Of a stretch of DNA of 64,000 nt, positions 24,734 to 33,228 are shown in pieces. Position 1 is the first letter of the stretch; every line of letters starts with the position of its first letter. The stretch is from the NCBI GenBank assembly GCA_019118765.1, contig DWYI01000035.1:1-64000 (forward strand), written 5' to 3'. The position numbers and the translations under genes were made by a program. Source of the stretch: Candidatus Allofournierella merdavium. GTDB lineage: Bacteria; Bacillota; Clostridia; Oscillospirales; Ruminococcaceae. The notes under the pieces were generated by a model. It saw only the letters and a list, made by a program, of their open reading frames with translations, did no database searches and was not told the origin of the DNA.

Positions 24734-24771
24734 GCCTGTGCCCCGCCCCTAAAAAACTTCGGAGGTGCTTT

Positions 24772-25821
24772 ATGCCCGCAGTATCCGTGGTGGTCCCGGT
24801 CTATAATGTAAAAGAACTTCTGCCCCAGTGCCTTGACAGCATCGCCGGGCAGACCTTCGCCGACTTTGAATGCATCCTGGTGGACGACGGCTCCACCGAC
24901 GGCTCCGCCGCCGTCTGCGACGCCTACGCCGCCAAAGACGGCCGCTTCCGAGTGATCCACAAGGCCAACGGCGGGGTATGCAGCGCCCGCAACGCGGGCG
25001 CTGCCGCCGCGGCGGCAGACTATGTGGTCTACTGCGACCAGGACGATCTGTTCGCGCCCCGGCTGCTGGAACTGGCGCTGGAGGCCCAGCGCCAGCACCC
25101 GGAGGACCTGATCGTCTGGCCCTACACCCGCGAGCGGGCGGCTTTCGCCGCCCAGCCCGAGGCCCCGGAGCACGCCGTCTACGACCGGCGGCACCTGCTG
25201 GACTACCTGGCCGGGGACATGATGATCTATGTGTGGAACAAGCTGCTGCCCCGCCGCGTTCTGGCCGCCATGCCCGCCCTGTTCGACGAGTCCCTCATCG
25301 GCGGCGGCGAGGACTTTGACTTCATCGCCCGCTTTCTGCCGGTGTTCTTCGCCCAGCATCCCGGCGGCTGCGTGCGCCAGATCGGTGCGCCGCTGTACTT
25401 CTGGAACCCCGGCAATGAAAAGAGCGTCTCCCGCTGGGACTCCAACTCCCGGGGCTACTCGGTGCGCCAGCTGGCCTTTTTCGCGAAGATCAAGCAGGCC
25501 TTTCCCGATTTTTACGACCAGGACGAGGCGCAGATCGCCCGCTGCTTCAACCGCCTGATCCGGCCCATGGTGTTCGGTTTTTCGCTGGCAAAAAAGAACG
25601 GCGAGTCGCTGCATGATTTCTGGAGCAGCCCGGAACTGGCCGAGATGCTCGGGTGGCTGCGGGAGCACCGCTGGTATCTGGGCCTGTATCCGCCCCTGCG
25701 GCTGCGCAGCGCCGCCCTGGGCCGGCGGATGCTTTACTGGATGGACGAACGCCCCCGGCTGTACGGGCTGTGCTACGGCGTATTCTATCACCTGCTGGCC
25801 CACGGCTGGAACCACCTGTGA
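24772..25821 (+). CDS. GT2-family glycosyltransferase (array gene 8)
   Basis: The 349-residue enzyme has VSVVVPVYNVKELLPQCLDS, ILVDDGSTDGS, CSARNAGAAAAAA and CDQDDLF. The metal motif is QDD rather than ADD, shared only with the next gene, so genes 8 and 9 form a subgroup. WNKLLPR, GGEDFDFI and an aromatic C-terminal region follow. SD CGGAGG. It begins a second transcription unit after the internal terminator. Confidence 0.88.
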   Translation: MPAVSVVVPVYNVKELLPQCLDSIAGQTFADFECILVDDGSTDGSAAVCDAYAAKDGRFRVIHKANGGVCSARNAGAAAAAADYVVYCDQDDLFAPRLLELALEAQRQHPEDLIVWPYTRERAAFAAQPEAPEHAVYDRRHLLDYLAGDMMIYVWNKLLPRRVLAAMPALFDESLIGGGEDFDFIARFLPVFFAQHPGGCVRQIGAPLYFWNPGNEKSVSRWDSNSRGYSVRQLAFFAKIKQAFPDFYDQDEAQIARCFNRLIRPMVFGFSLAKKNGESLHDFWSSPELAEMLGWLREHRWYLGLYPPLRLRSAALGRRMLYWMDERPRLYGLCYGVFYHLLAHGWNHL

Positions 25822-25855
25822 ATCCGGTCCATCTCGTTTGAAGGAGGCACTTTCC

Positions 25856-26914
25856 ATGGCCGACCGGCCTTTTTTCACCATCCTGACGCCGGTGTACAAG
25901 GGGATGGACTTTGTGCCCGGCTGTGCGGACAGCGTGCGCGCCCAGGGCTTTGACGACTACGAGCACCTGCTCATCGACGACGGCAGCCCCGACGGCAGCG
26001 GCGCGCTGTGCGATGAGCTGGCCGCCGGCGACGGGCGCATCCGGGTGATCCACCAGCAGAACGCCGGCGTCACCGGCGCGCGCAACACCGGCATCGCCGC
26101 CGCCAGAGGGCGGTATCTGCTCTTTCTCGACCAGGACGACCGCCTGGGCCCCTGCGCGCTGCGGGCCATCGCCGCCGCGCTGCGGGAGGGCGGCGACGAC
26201 CTGGTGAGCTGGCGCCATCACGGCCAGTGGGGGGAGATGTGCGCCGACCCGGCGCTGGCCGTGCCCACCCGCTACGCCCAGCCGGACTTCGGCAAACTCT
26301 ACTGCACCGGCACGGTGCACTACGTCTGGACCAAGGCCTTCCCGGTGGATTTTTTGCGGGAGAAGAACATCCGCTTCGACGAGACCATCCAGGACGGCAC
26401 CGACGACCTGCCCTTCGTGATCGCCTTCTGGCGGGCCTGGTTCGGCGAGCACCCCGGCGCGGGCATTCAGTACATCTCCCAGTTCCTCTATTACTACGAG
26501 ATCGGCAACGATGCCAGTGTGAGCAACCGGCTGCAGCCTTTTATGCCCAGTCACCTGGCCATGTTCAGCGACCTGCTCTCCGACTTTTTGCACCGCTACC
26601 ATGTGCCGCCCGACCAGATGGCGCTGGCCTTCTACCAGTGTCTGCACACTCTGGCCTACGGGGTGTATTCCACCCCCCGCGCCCGCCGGCGGCGCCTGCG
26701 GGCACAGCTGCTGGAGGACGGGCGGTTCCGGGCCATTCTGAACGAGATGGGCCGCTGCCGCCTCTACTCCCCCTTCTATCTGCCCTTTCGCCTGGGCCGG
26801 CTGGGGCTGGTGGTCTTCCTGTTCCGCTCCTACGAGGGGCGGCGCTGGTGGTTCTGGCAGGCCTACCGGCTGGGGCTTTTGCTGCTGGGGCCGGGCTGGC
26901 GACAGGTATTCTGA
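25856..26914 (+). CDS. GT2-family glycosyltransferase (array gene 9)
   Basis: The 352-residue enzyme has FTILTPVYKGMDFVPGCADS, LLIDDGSPDGSG, TGARNTGIAAARG and LDQDDRL, then VWTKAFPVDFL and DGTDDLPFVIAF. It is most similar to array gene 8 by its QDD motif and conserved C-terminal half (LHTLAYGVYSTPRARRR). The ATG has AAGGAGG nine bases upstream. It is the last gene before the ABC exporter. Confidence 0.88.
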   Translation: MADRPFFTILTPVYKGMDFVPGCADSVRAQGFDDYEHLLIDDGSPDGSGALCDELAAGDGRIRVIHQQNAGVTGARNTGIAAARGRYLLFLDQDDRLGPCALRAIAAALREGGDDLVSWRHHGQWGEMCADPALAVPTRYAQPDFGKLYCTGTVHYVWTKAFPVDFLREKNIRFDETIQDGTDDLPFVIAFWRAWFGEHPGAGIQYISQFLYYYEIGNDASVSNRLQPFMPSHLAMFSDLLSDFLHRYHVPPDQMALAFYQCLHTLAYGVYSTPRARRRRLRAQLLEDGRFRAILNEMGRCRLYSPFYLPFRLGRLGLVVFLFRSYEGRRWWFWQAYRLGLLLLGPGWRQVF

Positions 26915-26957
26915 CAAATTTTGCCCGCAAATCTGCCCTTTGCGGCAGCTTTCATGG

Positions 26958-26963
26958 TATAAT
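26958..26963 (+). promoter_or_regulatory. -10 element for the polysaccharide exporter operon
   Basis: A perfect TATAAT lies in an A/T-rich patch 48 bp upstream of the permease ATG. No convincing -35 is present at 16-18 bp. Confidence 0.55.
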
Positions 26964-27010
26964 AATAAAATGCCAACATTTCGCGGCCTGGCCGCATAAA
27001 GGAGCCGTTC

Positions 27011-27883
27011 ATGGAAAACACATCCCAACAGCAGTGGACCACGGTGATCAGACCCCGCACCGGATGGTTCGACATCGACTTCAAGGAACTGTGGCAGTAT
27101 CGTGACCTGGTGACCATGTTCGTCAAGCGCAGCTTTACGACCATGTACAAGCAGACCATCCTGGGTCCCGCCTGGCTGCTCATCAATCCGCTCATCACCA
27201 CCGTCATCTTCACGGTGGTGTTCGGCGGCATCGCGGGCCTGGCCGAGGAGGGCGTGCCCAGCTTTCTGTTCTATATGGCGGGCAACGCCATCTGGTCCTT
27301 CTTCTCCGCCTGCATCACCGGCACCGCCAACACCTTTGTGTCCAACGCCGGGCTGTTCGGCAAGGTGTACTTTCCCCGGCTGACCATGCCCATCTCCCAG
27401 GTGCTCATCTCGCTGGTGAACCTGGGCATCCAGATGCTGATGTTCTTTGTCTTCTGGGCGTGGTTCTTCTTTTTCGGGCAGGCCTACGGCACCGTGCGGA
27501 TGGATCTGTGGGTGCTGGCTGTGCCGGCCGTGCTGCTGCTGGTGATGGTGCTGGGCCTGGGCGTGGGCATCATCGTCTCCAGCCTCACCACCAAATACCG
27601 GGACCTGGCCATCGTGGTGGGCTTCGGCGTGCAGCTGTGGATGTACGCCACGCCGGTGGTCTACTCCATGAACGAGCTCACCGCCACCAGTCCCCGCCTT
27701 GCCACCCTCATCCGGCTGAACCCCATGACCGAGCCGGTGCTGGTGTTCCGCTACGCCCTGCTGGGCTGCGGCGAGATCCACCCCGGCTGGCTGCTGTACA
27801 GCGCCCTGATCAGCCTTGTGATGCTGGCCATCGGCGTGGTGCTCTTCAGCCGGGTGGAAAAGACCTTTATGGACACGGTGTGA
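27011..27883 (+). CDS. Polysaccharide ABC exporter, permease (Wzm/TagG type)
   Basis: The 290-residue ABC-2 permease has an N-terminal cytosolic segment ending in the basic motif VKRSFTTMYKQTILG near residue 40, typical of Wzm/KpsM/TagG. About six membrane helices follow, and TKYRDLAIVVGF stands at the conserved cytosolic loop. It exports lipid-linked polysaccharide or teichoic acid through the membrane with the ATPase encoded next. It starts a new operon after the GT array. Confidence 0.92.
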   Translation: MENTSQQQWTTVIRPRTGWFDIDFKELWQYRDLVTMFVKRSFTTMYKQTILGPAWLLINPLITTVIFTVVFGGIAGLAEEGVPSFLFYMAGNAIWSFFSACITGTANTFVSNAGLFGKVYFPRLTMPISQVLISLVNLGIQMLMFFVFWAWFFFFGQAYGTVRMDLWVLAVPAVLLLVMVLGLGVGIIVSSLTTKYRDLAIVVGFGVQLWMYATPVVYSMNELTATSPRLATLIRLNPMTEPVLVFRYALLGCGEIHPGWLLYSALISLVMLAIGVVLFSRVEKTFMDTV

Positions 27884-27901
27884 CGCGGGAGGTACAGAAC
27901 G

Positions 27902-29203
27902 ATGACGATGCAGACGAATACCGAACGCGAGCCGGTGATCCAGATCACCGGGCTGAAAAAGCAGTACCGCCTGGGCCAGATCGGCGGCGGCACCCTCACC
28001 GCCGACCTGCAGAGCTGGTGGGCCCGGGTGCGGGGCAAAGAGGACCCCAACCTGCCCATCGGCACCGACACCCGCCTGTTCGGCCAGACCTTCATGGCGC
28101 TGAACGGGGTGGACCTGACGGTGTACAAGGGCGAGGCGCTGGGCATCATCGGGCGCAACGGGGCGGGCAAGTCCACCCTGCTCAAGATCCTCAGCCGCAT
28201 CACCGCCCCCACCGAGGGCGAGATCAAATTCAAGGGCCGCATCGCCAGCATGCTGGAGGTGGGCACCGGCTTCAACGGTGAGATGACCGGCCGGGAGAAC
28301 ATCTATATGAACGGCTCCATCCTGGGCATGACCAAGGCCGAGGTGGACGCGAAGCTGGAACAGATCATCGAGTTCTCCGAGTGCGCCGAGTTCATCGACA
28401 CCCCGGTGAAGCGCTATTCCAGCGGCATGTTCGTGAAGCTGGCCTTCGCGGTGGCCGCCCATCTGGACTCCGAGATCATGGTGATGGACGAGGTGCTGGC
28501 GGTGGGCGACATGAAGTTCCAGCAAAAGTGCCTGGGCAAGATGAGCGACGTGGCCGGCCAGGAGGGCCGCACGGTGCTCTACGTCAGCCACAACATGAGC
28601 ACCATCCGGCAGCTGTGCACCCGCTGCATCGTGCTGGACAAGGGCCGGGTCATCTTCGACGGCAACGTGGAGGACGCCATCGCCATCTACATGGAGACCA
28701 CCGACGTGAACGTGGTCCACTACAACCTTGCCGACACCGGCCGCATGACCTCCGGCGCCGGCAAGCGGCTGCGGGTGGAAACGCTGGACTTCGAGGGCAA
28801 GGAGAGCAGCGTCTTTGCCGCCGGCGAGCCGCTGGTGGTGCGCATCCGCTGGCGGGCCAACCAGAAGTTCGACGCGGTGAACATGAAGCTGAACATCCAC
28901 TACCGGGACTCCAGCCCCGTGGGCATCACCCATCCCATCACCCTGGGGGCCGCCGAGCCGGGCCGGGTGTACACCACCACCTTCACCTTCGACACCTCCA
29001 TCCTCAGCGAGGGGCAGTATTTCTTCTATCTGGACGTGTTCGAGCGGGAGCTGGCGGGCGCCATCTGCCTGGACAAGCCCAACCAGGAGTTTGCCTTTGA
29101 GGTCACCAACACCGACCGCACCCTGCCCGAGTGGTCCGCCGGCTGGGGCCATATCCACTTCCCGCCGGTGAAGGTGGTGTCCGTGGAGGAATCGGCCCAA
29201 TGA
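27902..29203 (+). CDS. Polysaccharide ABC exporter, ATPase with C-terminal carbohydrate-binding domain (Wzt type)
   Basis: The 433-residue ATPase has Walker A GIIGRNGAGKST at residues 81-92, signature YSSGMFVKLAF, Walker B IMVMDEVLAVGD and switch VSHNM. An insertion of about 35 residues after the first strand (GQIGGGTLTADLQSWW...) is typical of Wzt/TagH. Residues about 255-433 form a beta-sandwich domain like the Wzt C-terminal domain, which in other systems recognises a terminal modification of the glycan before export. Polymer length or end-capping is therefore probably read by this protein. It overlaps the next gene as ATGA, which ties export to that transferase. Confidence 0.92.
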   Translation: MTMQTNTEREPVIQITGLKKQYRLGQIGGGTLTADLQSWWARVRGKEDPNLPIGTDTRLFGQTFMALNGVDLTVYKGEALGIIGRNGAGKSTLLKILSRITAPTEGEIKFKGRIASMLEVGTGFNGEMTGRENIYMNGSILGMTKAEVDAKLEQIIEFSECAEFIDTPVKRYSSGMFVKLAFAVAAHLDSEIMVMDEVLAVGDMKFQQKCLGKMSDVAGQEGRTVLYVSHNMSTIRQLCTRCIVLDKGRVIFDGNVEDAIAIYMETTDVNVVHYNLADTGRMTSGAGKRLRVETLDFEGKESSVFAAGEPLVVRIRWRANQKFDAVNMKLNIHYRDSSPVGITHPITLGAAEPGRVYTTTFTFDTSILSEGQYFFYLDVFERELAGAICLDKPNQEFAFEVTNTDRTLPEWSAGWGHIHFPPVKVVSVEESAQ

Positions 29204-30207
29204 AGCCGGACCTTTACATCTGCCACACCGCCTATCAGGTGCTGGTGGAGTGCTGCCGGGCCATGGAGGCCCCCTGCCCGCCGGACCTGGTGCTGAGCGC
29301 CGCGCTGCCGGGAGCCGGGGCGCTGGCCGGGCGGCTGCGCGGCACCGGCCTGTTCCACCGGGTGCGGGTGTTCGACGAGGATGCCTGCGGCAGCGCCTTT
29401 CAGCGGGGCTTTTTGCGCACCCTCTTTTTGCAGCGGCTCATGGGGCGGCGCAACGTGGAAAAGTACCACGGCTTTCGCCTGGACGGCGGGCGGTACCGGG
29501 CGGTGTACATCCACAACGACTGGAGCGTGCTGGGCCGCTACCTGCAGGACAAGGGCATCCCCTACATCCTCTGCGAGGACACCTTCGCCAGCACCTGCTC
29601 CGCCGACCACAGCCTCATCCTGCGCCAGCGGGCGCTGCCCCGTTTCGCCCTGCGCCGGGCCTTCGGCTACGGCTACCTCTACTGGGGCGACTGGAAAAAG
29701 GTGAAGGCCATCGAGACCGAGAGCCTTGCGCGCGCAACAGTGCCCTTTCCCAAAGCCCGGCTGTCCGAGCGCAGTCAGAAGGCGGCCTTTGCCGCCCTGA
29801 CCAAAGAGCAGAAGGCGCTTTTGTGCTCGGTGTTCCTCACCGCGCCCCTGCCGGAAAACTGCGCCGGGGCGGTGCTGCTTCTGACCCGGGACTTCGTCTG
29901 CGAGCACCTGATGGACGAAGCCGCCCAACGGCGGATGTACAAGGCGGTGGCGAAAAAGTATTGTTCCGGCGGGCCGCTCTTCGTCAAGGCCCACCCCCGG
30001 GACGCCTCCGACTACGCCGCCCTCTTCCCCGGGGCGGTGGTGCTGGACCGGGCGATGCCCAGCGAGGTGCTCAACTTCGCGCTTCCCTTCCGCTTTTCGC
30101 GGGCGGTGACGGTGGAGTCCACCGTGCTCAAGGCCTTCGAGGCCGCCGACGAAAAGATAACCCTCTCGCTGGACGAGGCTCTGGCCCTGGCCGGCGCGGA
30201 GGGCTAA
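29200..30207 (+). CDS. GT52/polysialyltransferase-like glycosyltransferase
   Basis: The 335-residue protein begins DLYICHTAYQVLVECC, the pattern of GT52 and related bacterial sialyltransferase-like GT-B enzymes. A C-terminal FVKAHPRDASDY carries the K-x-HPR motif that binds the CMP donor in that group. No membrane segment is seen. It is translationally coupled to the Wzt-type ATPase and stands just upstream of a CMP-sugar synthetase. A role transferring a CMP-activated keto-sugar acid to the exported glycan is likely but inferred. A CDP-glycerol or other phosphotransferase of similar fold is the main alternative. Confidence 0.6.
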   Translation: MKPDLYICHTAYQVLVECCRAMEAPCPPDLVLSAALPGAGALAGRLRGTGLFHRVRVFDEDACGSAFQRGFLRTLFLQRLMGRRNVEKYHGFRLDGGRYRAVYIHNDWSVLGRYLQDKGIPYILCEDTFASTCSADHSLILRQRALPRFALRRAFGYGYLYWGDWKKVKAIETESLARATVPFPKARLSERSQKAAFAALTKEQKALLCSVFLTAPLPENCAGAVLLLTRDFVCEHLMDEAAQRRMYKAVAKKYCSGGPLFVKAHPRDASDYAALFPGAVVLDRAMPSEVLNFALPFRFSRAVTVESTVLKAFEAADEKITLSLDEALALAGAEG

Positions 30208-30286
30208 GGGCGCGTTTTGCCAAAACAATGAAAGAACGACGGCCCCCGGTTCGTTTTGATATCGGGGCGGAAAAGAGGTCTTTTTC

Positions 30287-31021
30287 ATGAAAATTCTCGG
30301 CGTCATCCCCGCCCGCTACGCCTCCAGCCGGCTGCCGGGCAAGCCCCTGGCGGACATCCTGGGCAAGCCGATGATCTGGTGGGTGTACCAGGCGGCGAAA
30401 CAGAGCCCCCTGCTGGTCGATCTGGTGGTGGCCACCGACGACGAGCGCATCCTGACGGTGTGCCGCGAATACGGCATGAACGGGGTGATGACCCGGGCCG
30501 ACCACGACACCCCCACCGCCCGCATCCAGGAGGTGAGCTGCCTTATCGGGGCCGACCTGTATCTTCAGATCATGGGGGACGAGCCCCTCATCGACCCGAA
30601 GGCTTTCGAGCTCATCCTGCCGAAAACCCTACCCGCCGACCCGTACTATGTGGCGGGAGTGACCAATCGGATGGACCACCCGGCGGACGTGATCGACTTC
30701 TCCAATCAGAAGGTGGTGTGCAACGCGAAGCGGGAGATCCTGCTCATCAGCCGCAGCCCCATCCCCTACCCCAAGGGCACGGCGGACTTTGAGTACGAGA
30801 AGATCACCGGCATCCAGCTGTTCAGCAAACAGGCGCTGGATTTCTACGCCGCCACCCCCAAGAGCGCCCTGGAAAAGGCCGAGGAAAACGACCTGATGCG
30901 CTTTATCGAAAACGGCCACACCGTGCACGCGGTGCTCTCCCCCTACAAGACCGTCTCGGTGGACACGCCGAAGGACGTGGACATCGTGTGCGATATCCTC
31001 CGTCAGCGGGCCGCCCGCTGA
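30287..31021 (+). CDS. KdsB-like CMP-sugar (CMP-Kdo family) cytidylyltransferase
   Basis: The 244-residue enzyme has VIPARYASSRLPGKPLADI at residues 6-24, closely matching 3-deoxy-manno-octulosonate cytidylyltransferase. QIMGDEPLID near residue 95 is the KdsB metal site, and SRSPIPYPKG replaces the usual SRAPIPWxR. It should couple CTP to a 2-keto-3-deoxy sugar acid, giving a CMP-sugar. It resembles KdsB more than NeuA, PseF or LegF. A CMP-Kdo-type enzyme is unexpected in a Gram-positive-looking genome without lipid A genes in view. The next two genes probably make its substrate. Confidence 0.82.
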   Translation: MKILGVIPARYASSRLPGKPLADILGKPMIWWVYQAAKQSPLLVDLVVATDDERILTVCREYGMNGVMTRADHDTPTARIQEVSCLIGADLYLQIMGDEPLIDPKAFELILPKTLPADPYYVAGVTNRMDHPADVIDFSNQKVVCNAKREILLISRSPIPYPKGTADFEYEKITGIQLFSKQALDFYAATPKSALEKAEENDLMRFIENGHTVHAVLSPYKTVSVDTPKDVDIVCDILRQRAAR

Positions 31022-31127
31022 ACCGGCCCCGCCCCCGGCGCTTGCGGGCCGGAGGCCGGACCTCACCCACCACGGCGCTTTGCGGCGCGCCCCACCGCCC
31101 CCTTTGGGGCAGAAAGGGAACCCAACT

Positions 31128-32681
31128 ATGTCTACCATCCGTTTGCTCGACTGCACCCTGCGGGACGGGGGCTATGTGAACGACTGGAAATTCGGCTTTG
31201 AGAACATCCGCGACATTGTGGAAAGCCTGGTGCAGGCGGGCACCGACATCGTGGAGGTGGGCTTCCTGCGCAACCTCGAGCCGGACCCCGACCAGAGCCG
31301 CTGGAACACGGTGACCGAGCTGAAAAAGGTGCTGCCCGCCGACCGGAAGAACACCCTGTTCTCCGGCATGGCGCTGCACAACTTCTACGATATTGACAAG
31401 CTGGAGCCCTGGGACGGCACCGGCATCGACATGATCCGGGTCACCTTCCACGACTACGACATCGAACAGGGCCTCGCCTTCTGCCGCAAGGCCCAGGACA
31501 AGGGCTACAAGATCAGCTGCAACCCCATCAACATCATGGGCTACTCCGACGCGGGGGTGCTGTGGCTGTGCGAGCAGGTGAACAAGCTGCACCCCTTCGC
31601 CTTCTCCATCGTGGACACCTTCGGCAGCATGCAGATGGGCGATCTGGAGCGCATCGTGCGCCTGGTGGACAACAATCTCGCCAAGGATATCGCCCTGGGG
31701 CTGCACCTGCACGAAAACCTGGCCCAGAGTTTCAGCCTGGCCCAGCGCTTTCTGGACATGCACCTGGTGGGGCGGGACGTGACGGTGGACGCAAGCCTTC
31801 TGGGCATGGGCCGCACCCCGGGCAACCTGTGCATCGAGCTCATCGCCGACTACATGAACCGCAACTTCGGCAAGCAGTACGACATCGACCGCATGCTGGA
31901 CGCCATCCAGGAGCACATCCTGCCCATCAAGGAAAAGAGCCCCTGGGGCTACTCCCCGGCCTACTTTTTGTCGGCCAAATACAACCTCCACCGCAACTAC
32001 GCCGAGCATTTCCTGGACAAGGGCGACCTTTCCAACCGGGACATCAACCACCTGCTCAGCCGCATCGCCCCGGAGAAAAAGACCGCCTTTGACGCGGCCT
32101 ACGCCGACGGCCTCTACGCCGCCTACAAGGACAACCGCATCGACGACACCGCCGACCGGGCCCGGCTGGCCAAGGCGCTGGCCGGCCGCAAGGTGCTGTG
32201 CCTCGCCCCCGGCGGCACCCTGAACACCCACCGGGCCGAGGTGGAGGACTTCATCGCCCGGGAGGCCCCGGTGGTGATCGCGGCCAACTTCGCGCCGGAG
32301 GACATCAGGGCGGACTTTGCCTTCTTCTCCAGCGGCAAGCGGTTCGACAAACTCACCGCCTTCCCCTGCCCGGTGATCTGCACCTCCAACCTGGAGGGCA
32401 ACGCGGACTACCGCCTGGACTACAACAGCCTGGCGGGGGCCTTCACCATGGGGGCCAACAGCCTCATCATGCTGCTGCGGCTGCTGGCGCAGCTGGGCGT
32501 TGCGGAGGTGGCCCTGGCGGGGGCGGACGGCTATGAGCCGGGCAGCGAGAACTACTGCGACCCCCGGATGAAAAACCACACCCCCCGGGGCACCGACTAC
32601 AACCGGGCTATGGCCGGAGCCATCGCCGCCAGTGGCCTGGGCGTGACCTTCGTCACCCCCAGCCACTACCGGAAAGGATGA
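31128..32681 (+). CDS. HMGL-like (DRE-TIM) aldolase fused to a DUF115/GT42-like domain
   Basis: The 517-residue protein has two parts. Residues 1-about 300 are a DRE-TIM metallolyase barrel: LLDCTLRDGGYVND at residues 6-19 carries the Arg-Asp pair, and GLHLHENLAQ puts metal-binding His at 193 and 195. The family includes 4-hydroxy-2-oxovalerate aldolase and HMG-CoA lyase, which make or break bonds to pyruvate or acyl enolates. Residues about 354-517 form a Rossmann-like domain (VLCLAPGGTLNTHR, later ALAGADGYEPGSENY) similar to DUF115/MptE-like and GT42 sialyltransferase folds. Between CMP-synthetase and KdsC-like phosphatase genes, it is a candidate pyruvate aldolase building a keto-sugar acid. 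The exact reaction is not known. Confidence 0.75.
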   Translation: MSTIRLLDCTLRDGGYVNDWKFGFENIRDIVESLVQAGTDIVEVGFLRNLEPDPDQSRWNTVTELKKVLPADRKNTLFSGMALHNFYDIDKLEPWDGTGIDMIRVTFHDYDIEQGLAFCRKAQDKGYKISCNPINIMGYSDAGVLWLCEQVNKLHPFAFSIVDTFGSMQMGDLERIVRLVDNNLAKDIALGLHLHENLAQSFSLAQRFLDMHLVGRDVTVDASLLGMGRTPGNLCIELIADYMNRNFGKQYDIDRMLDAIQEHILPIKEKSPWGYSPAYFLSAKYNLHRNYAEHFLDKGDLSNRDINHLLSRIAPEKKTAFDAAYADGLYAAYKDNRIDDTADRARLAKALAGRKVLCLAPGGTLNTHRAEVEDFIAREAPVVIAANFAPEDIRADFAFFSSGKRFDKLTAFPCPVICTSNLEGNADYRLDYNSLAGAFTMGANSLIMLLRLLAQLGVAEVALAGADGYEPGSENYCDPRMKNHTPRGTDYNRAMAGAIAASGLGVTFVTPSHYRKG

Positions 32682-32685
32682 CCTG

Positions 32686-33198
32686 ATGGACGACATTCGA
32701 CTGCTGGTGCTGGACGTGGACGGCACCCTCACCGACGGCGGGCTGTACCTGGATTCCGCCGGGGGCGAGACCAAGAAGTTCTCGGTGCGAGACGGGGCGG
32801 GCCTGGCCCTGGCCCGGGCGGCGGGCATCCGGGTGATGATCCTCACCGGCCGGGAGAGCGTGCCGGTGCGCCGCCGGGCCGAGGAACTGCACCTTGATTT
32901 CTGCGTGCAGAACTGCAAGGACAAAGCGGCGTATCTGGCGGCCTTTCTGAAGGAACAGGGCCTTGCCAAACACCAGGCGGCCTATGTGGGCGACGACTGG
33001 AACGACCTGGCCGCCATGGAACTGGCGGGCTTTGTGGCCTGCCCCGCCGACGCCGACGAACTGGTGCGCCGCCGGGCGGACTTTGTCAGCCCCCGCAAAG
33101 GGGGCGAGGGCGCCGTGCGGGACGCCGTGGTCCACATCCTGCGCCGGCAGGGCCGCTTTGAGGCGCTGCTGGAACAGGTGTACGGCGCCCGTGCCTGA
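32686..33198 (+). CDS. KdsC/YrbI-like HAD phosphatase
   Basis: The 170-residue capless HAD enzyme has LLVLDVDGTLTDGG with catalytic Asp10 and Asp12, the ILTGRES Thr loop, and GDDWNDLAAM with the metal-binding Asp pair. The length and missing cap domain match Kdo-8-phosphate and N-acetylneuraminate-9-phosphate phosphatases (150-190 residues), which work as tetramers. It starts four bases after the aldolase stop. It probably dephosphorylates the keto-sugar acid phosphate before CMP activation. Confidence 0.85.
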   Translation: MDDIRLLVLDVDGTLTDGGLYLDSAGGETKKFSVRDGAGLALARAAGIRVMILTGRESVPVRRRAEELHLDFCVQNCKDKAAYLAAFLKEQGLAKHQAAYVGDDWNDLAAMELAGFVACPADADELVRRRADFVSPRKGGEGAVRDAVVHILRRQGRFEALLEQVYGARA

Positions 33199-33228
33199 CC
33201 GCCACAAAAAAAGCCGGGAGGCAACGGG

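Noticed and set aside
25547-29200. Over 1200-codon antisense frame across GT2 and exporter genes
   Set aside because: It crosses three well-supported plus-strand genes and their promoter; composition is typical of a GC-rich shadow frame.
27011-29203. Assignment as the teichoic acid exporter TagGH
   Set aside because: The folds fit, but no teichoic acid genes are present and the neighbours are CMP-sugar genes; the general Wzm/Wzt call is safer.
30287-31021. Assignment as NeuA or a LegF/PseF sialic-acid-type synthetase
   Set aside because: The N-terminal and GDEP motifs match the KdsB group much better, and no NeuB-type synthase is present.
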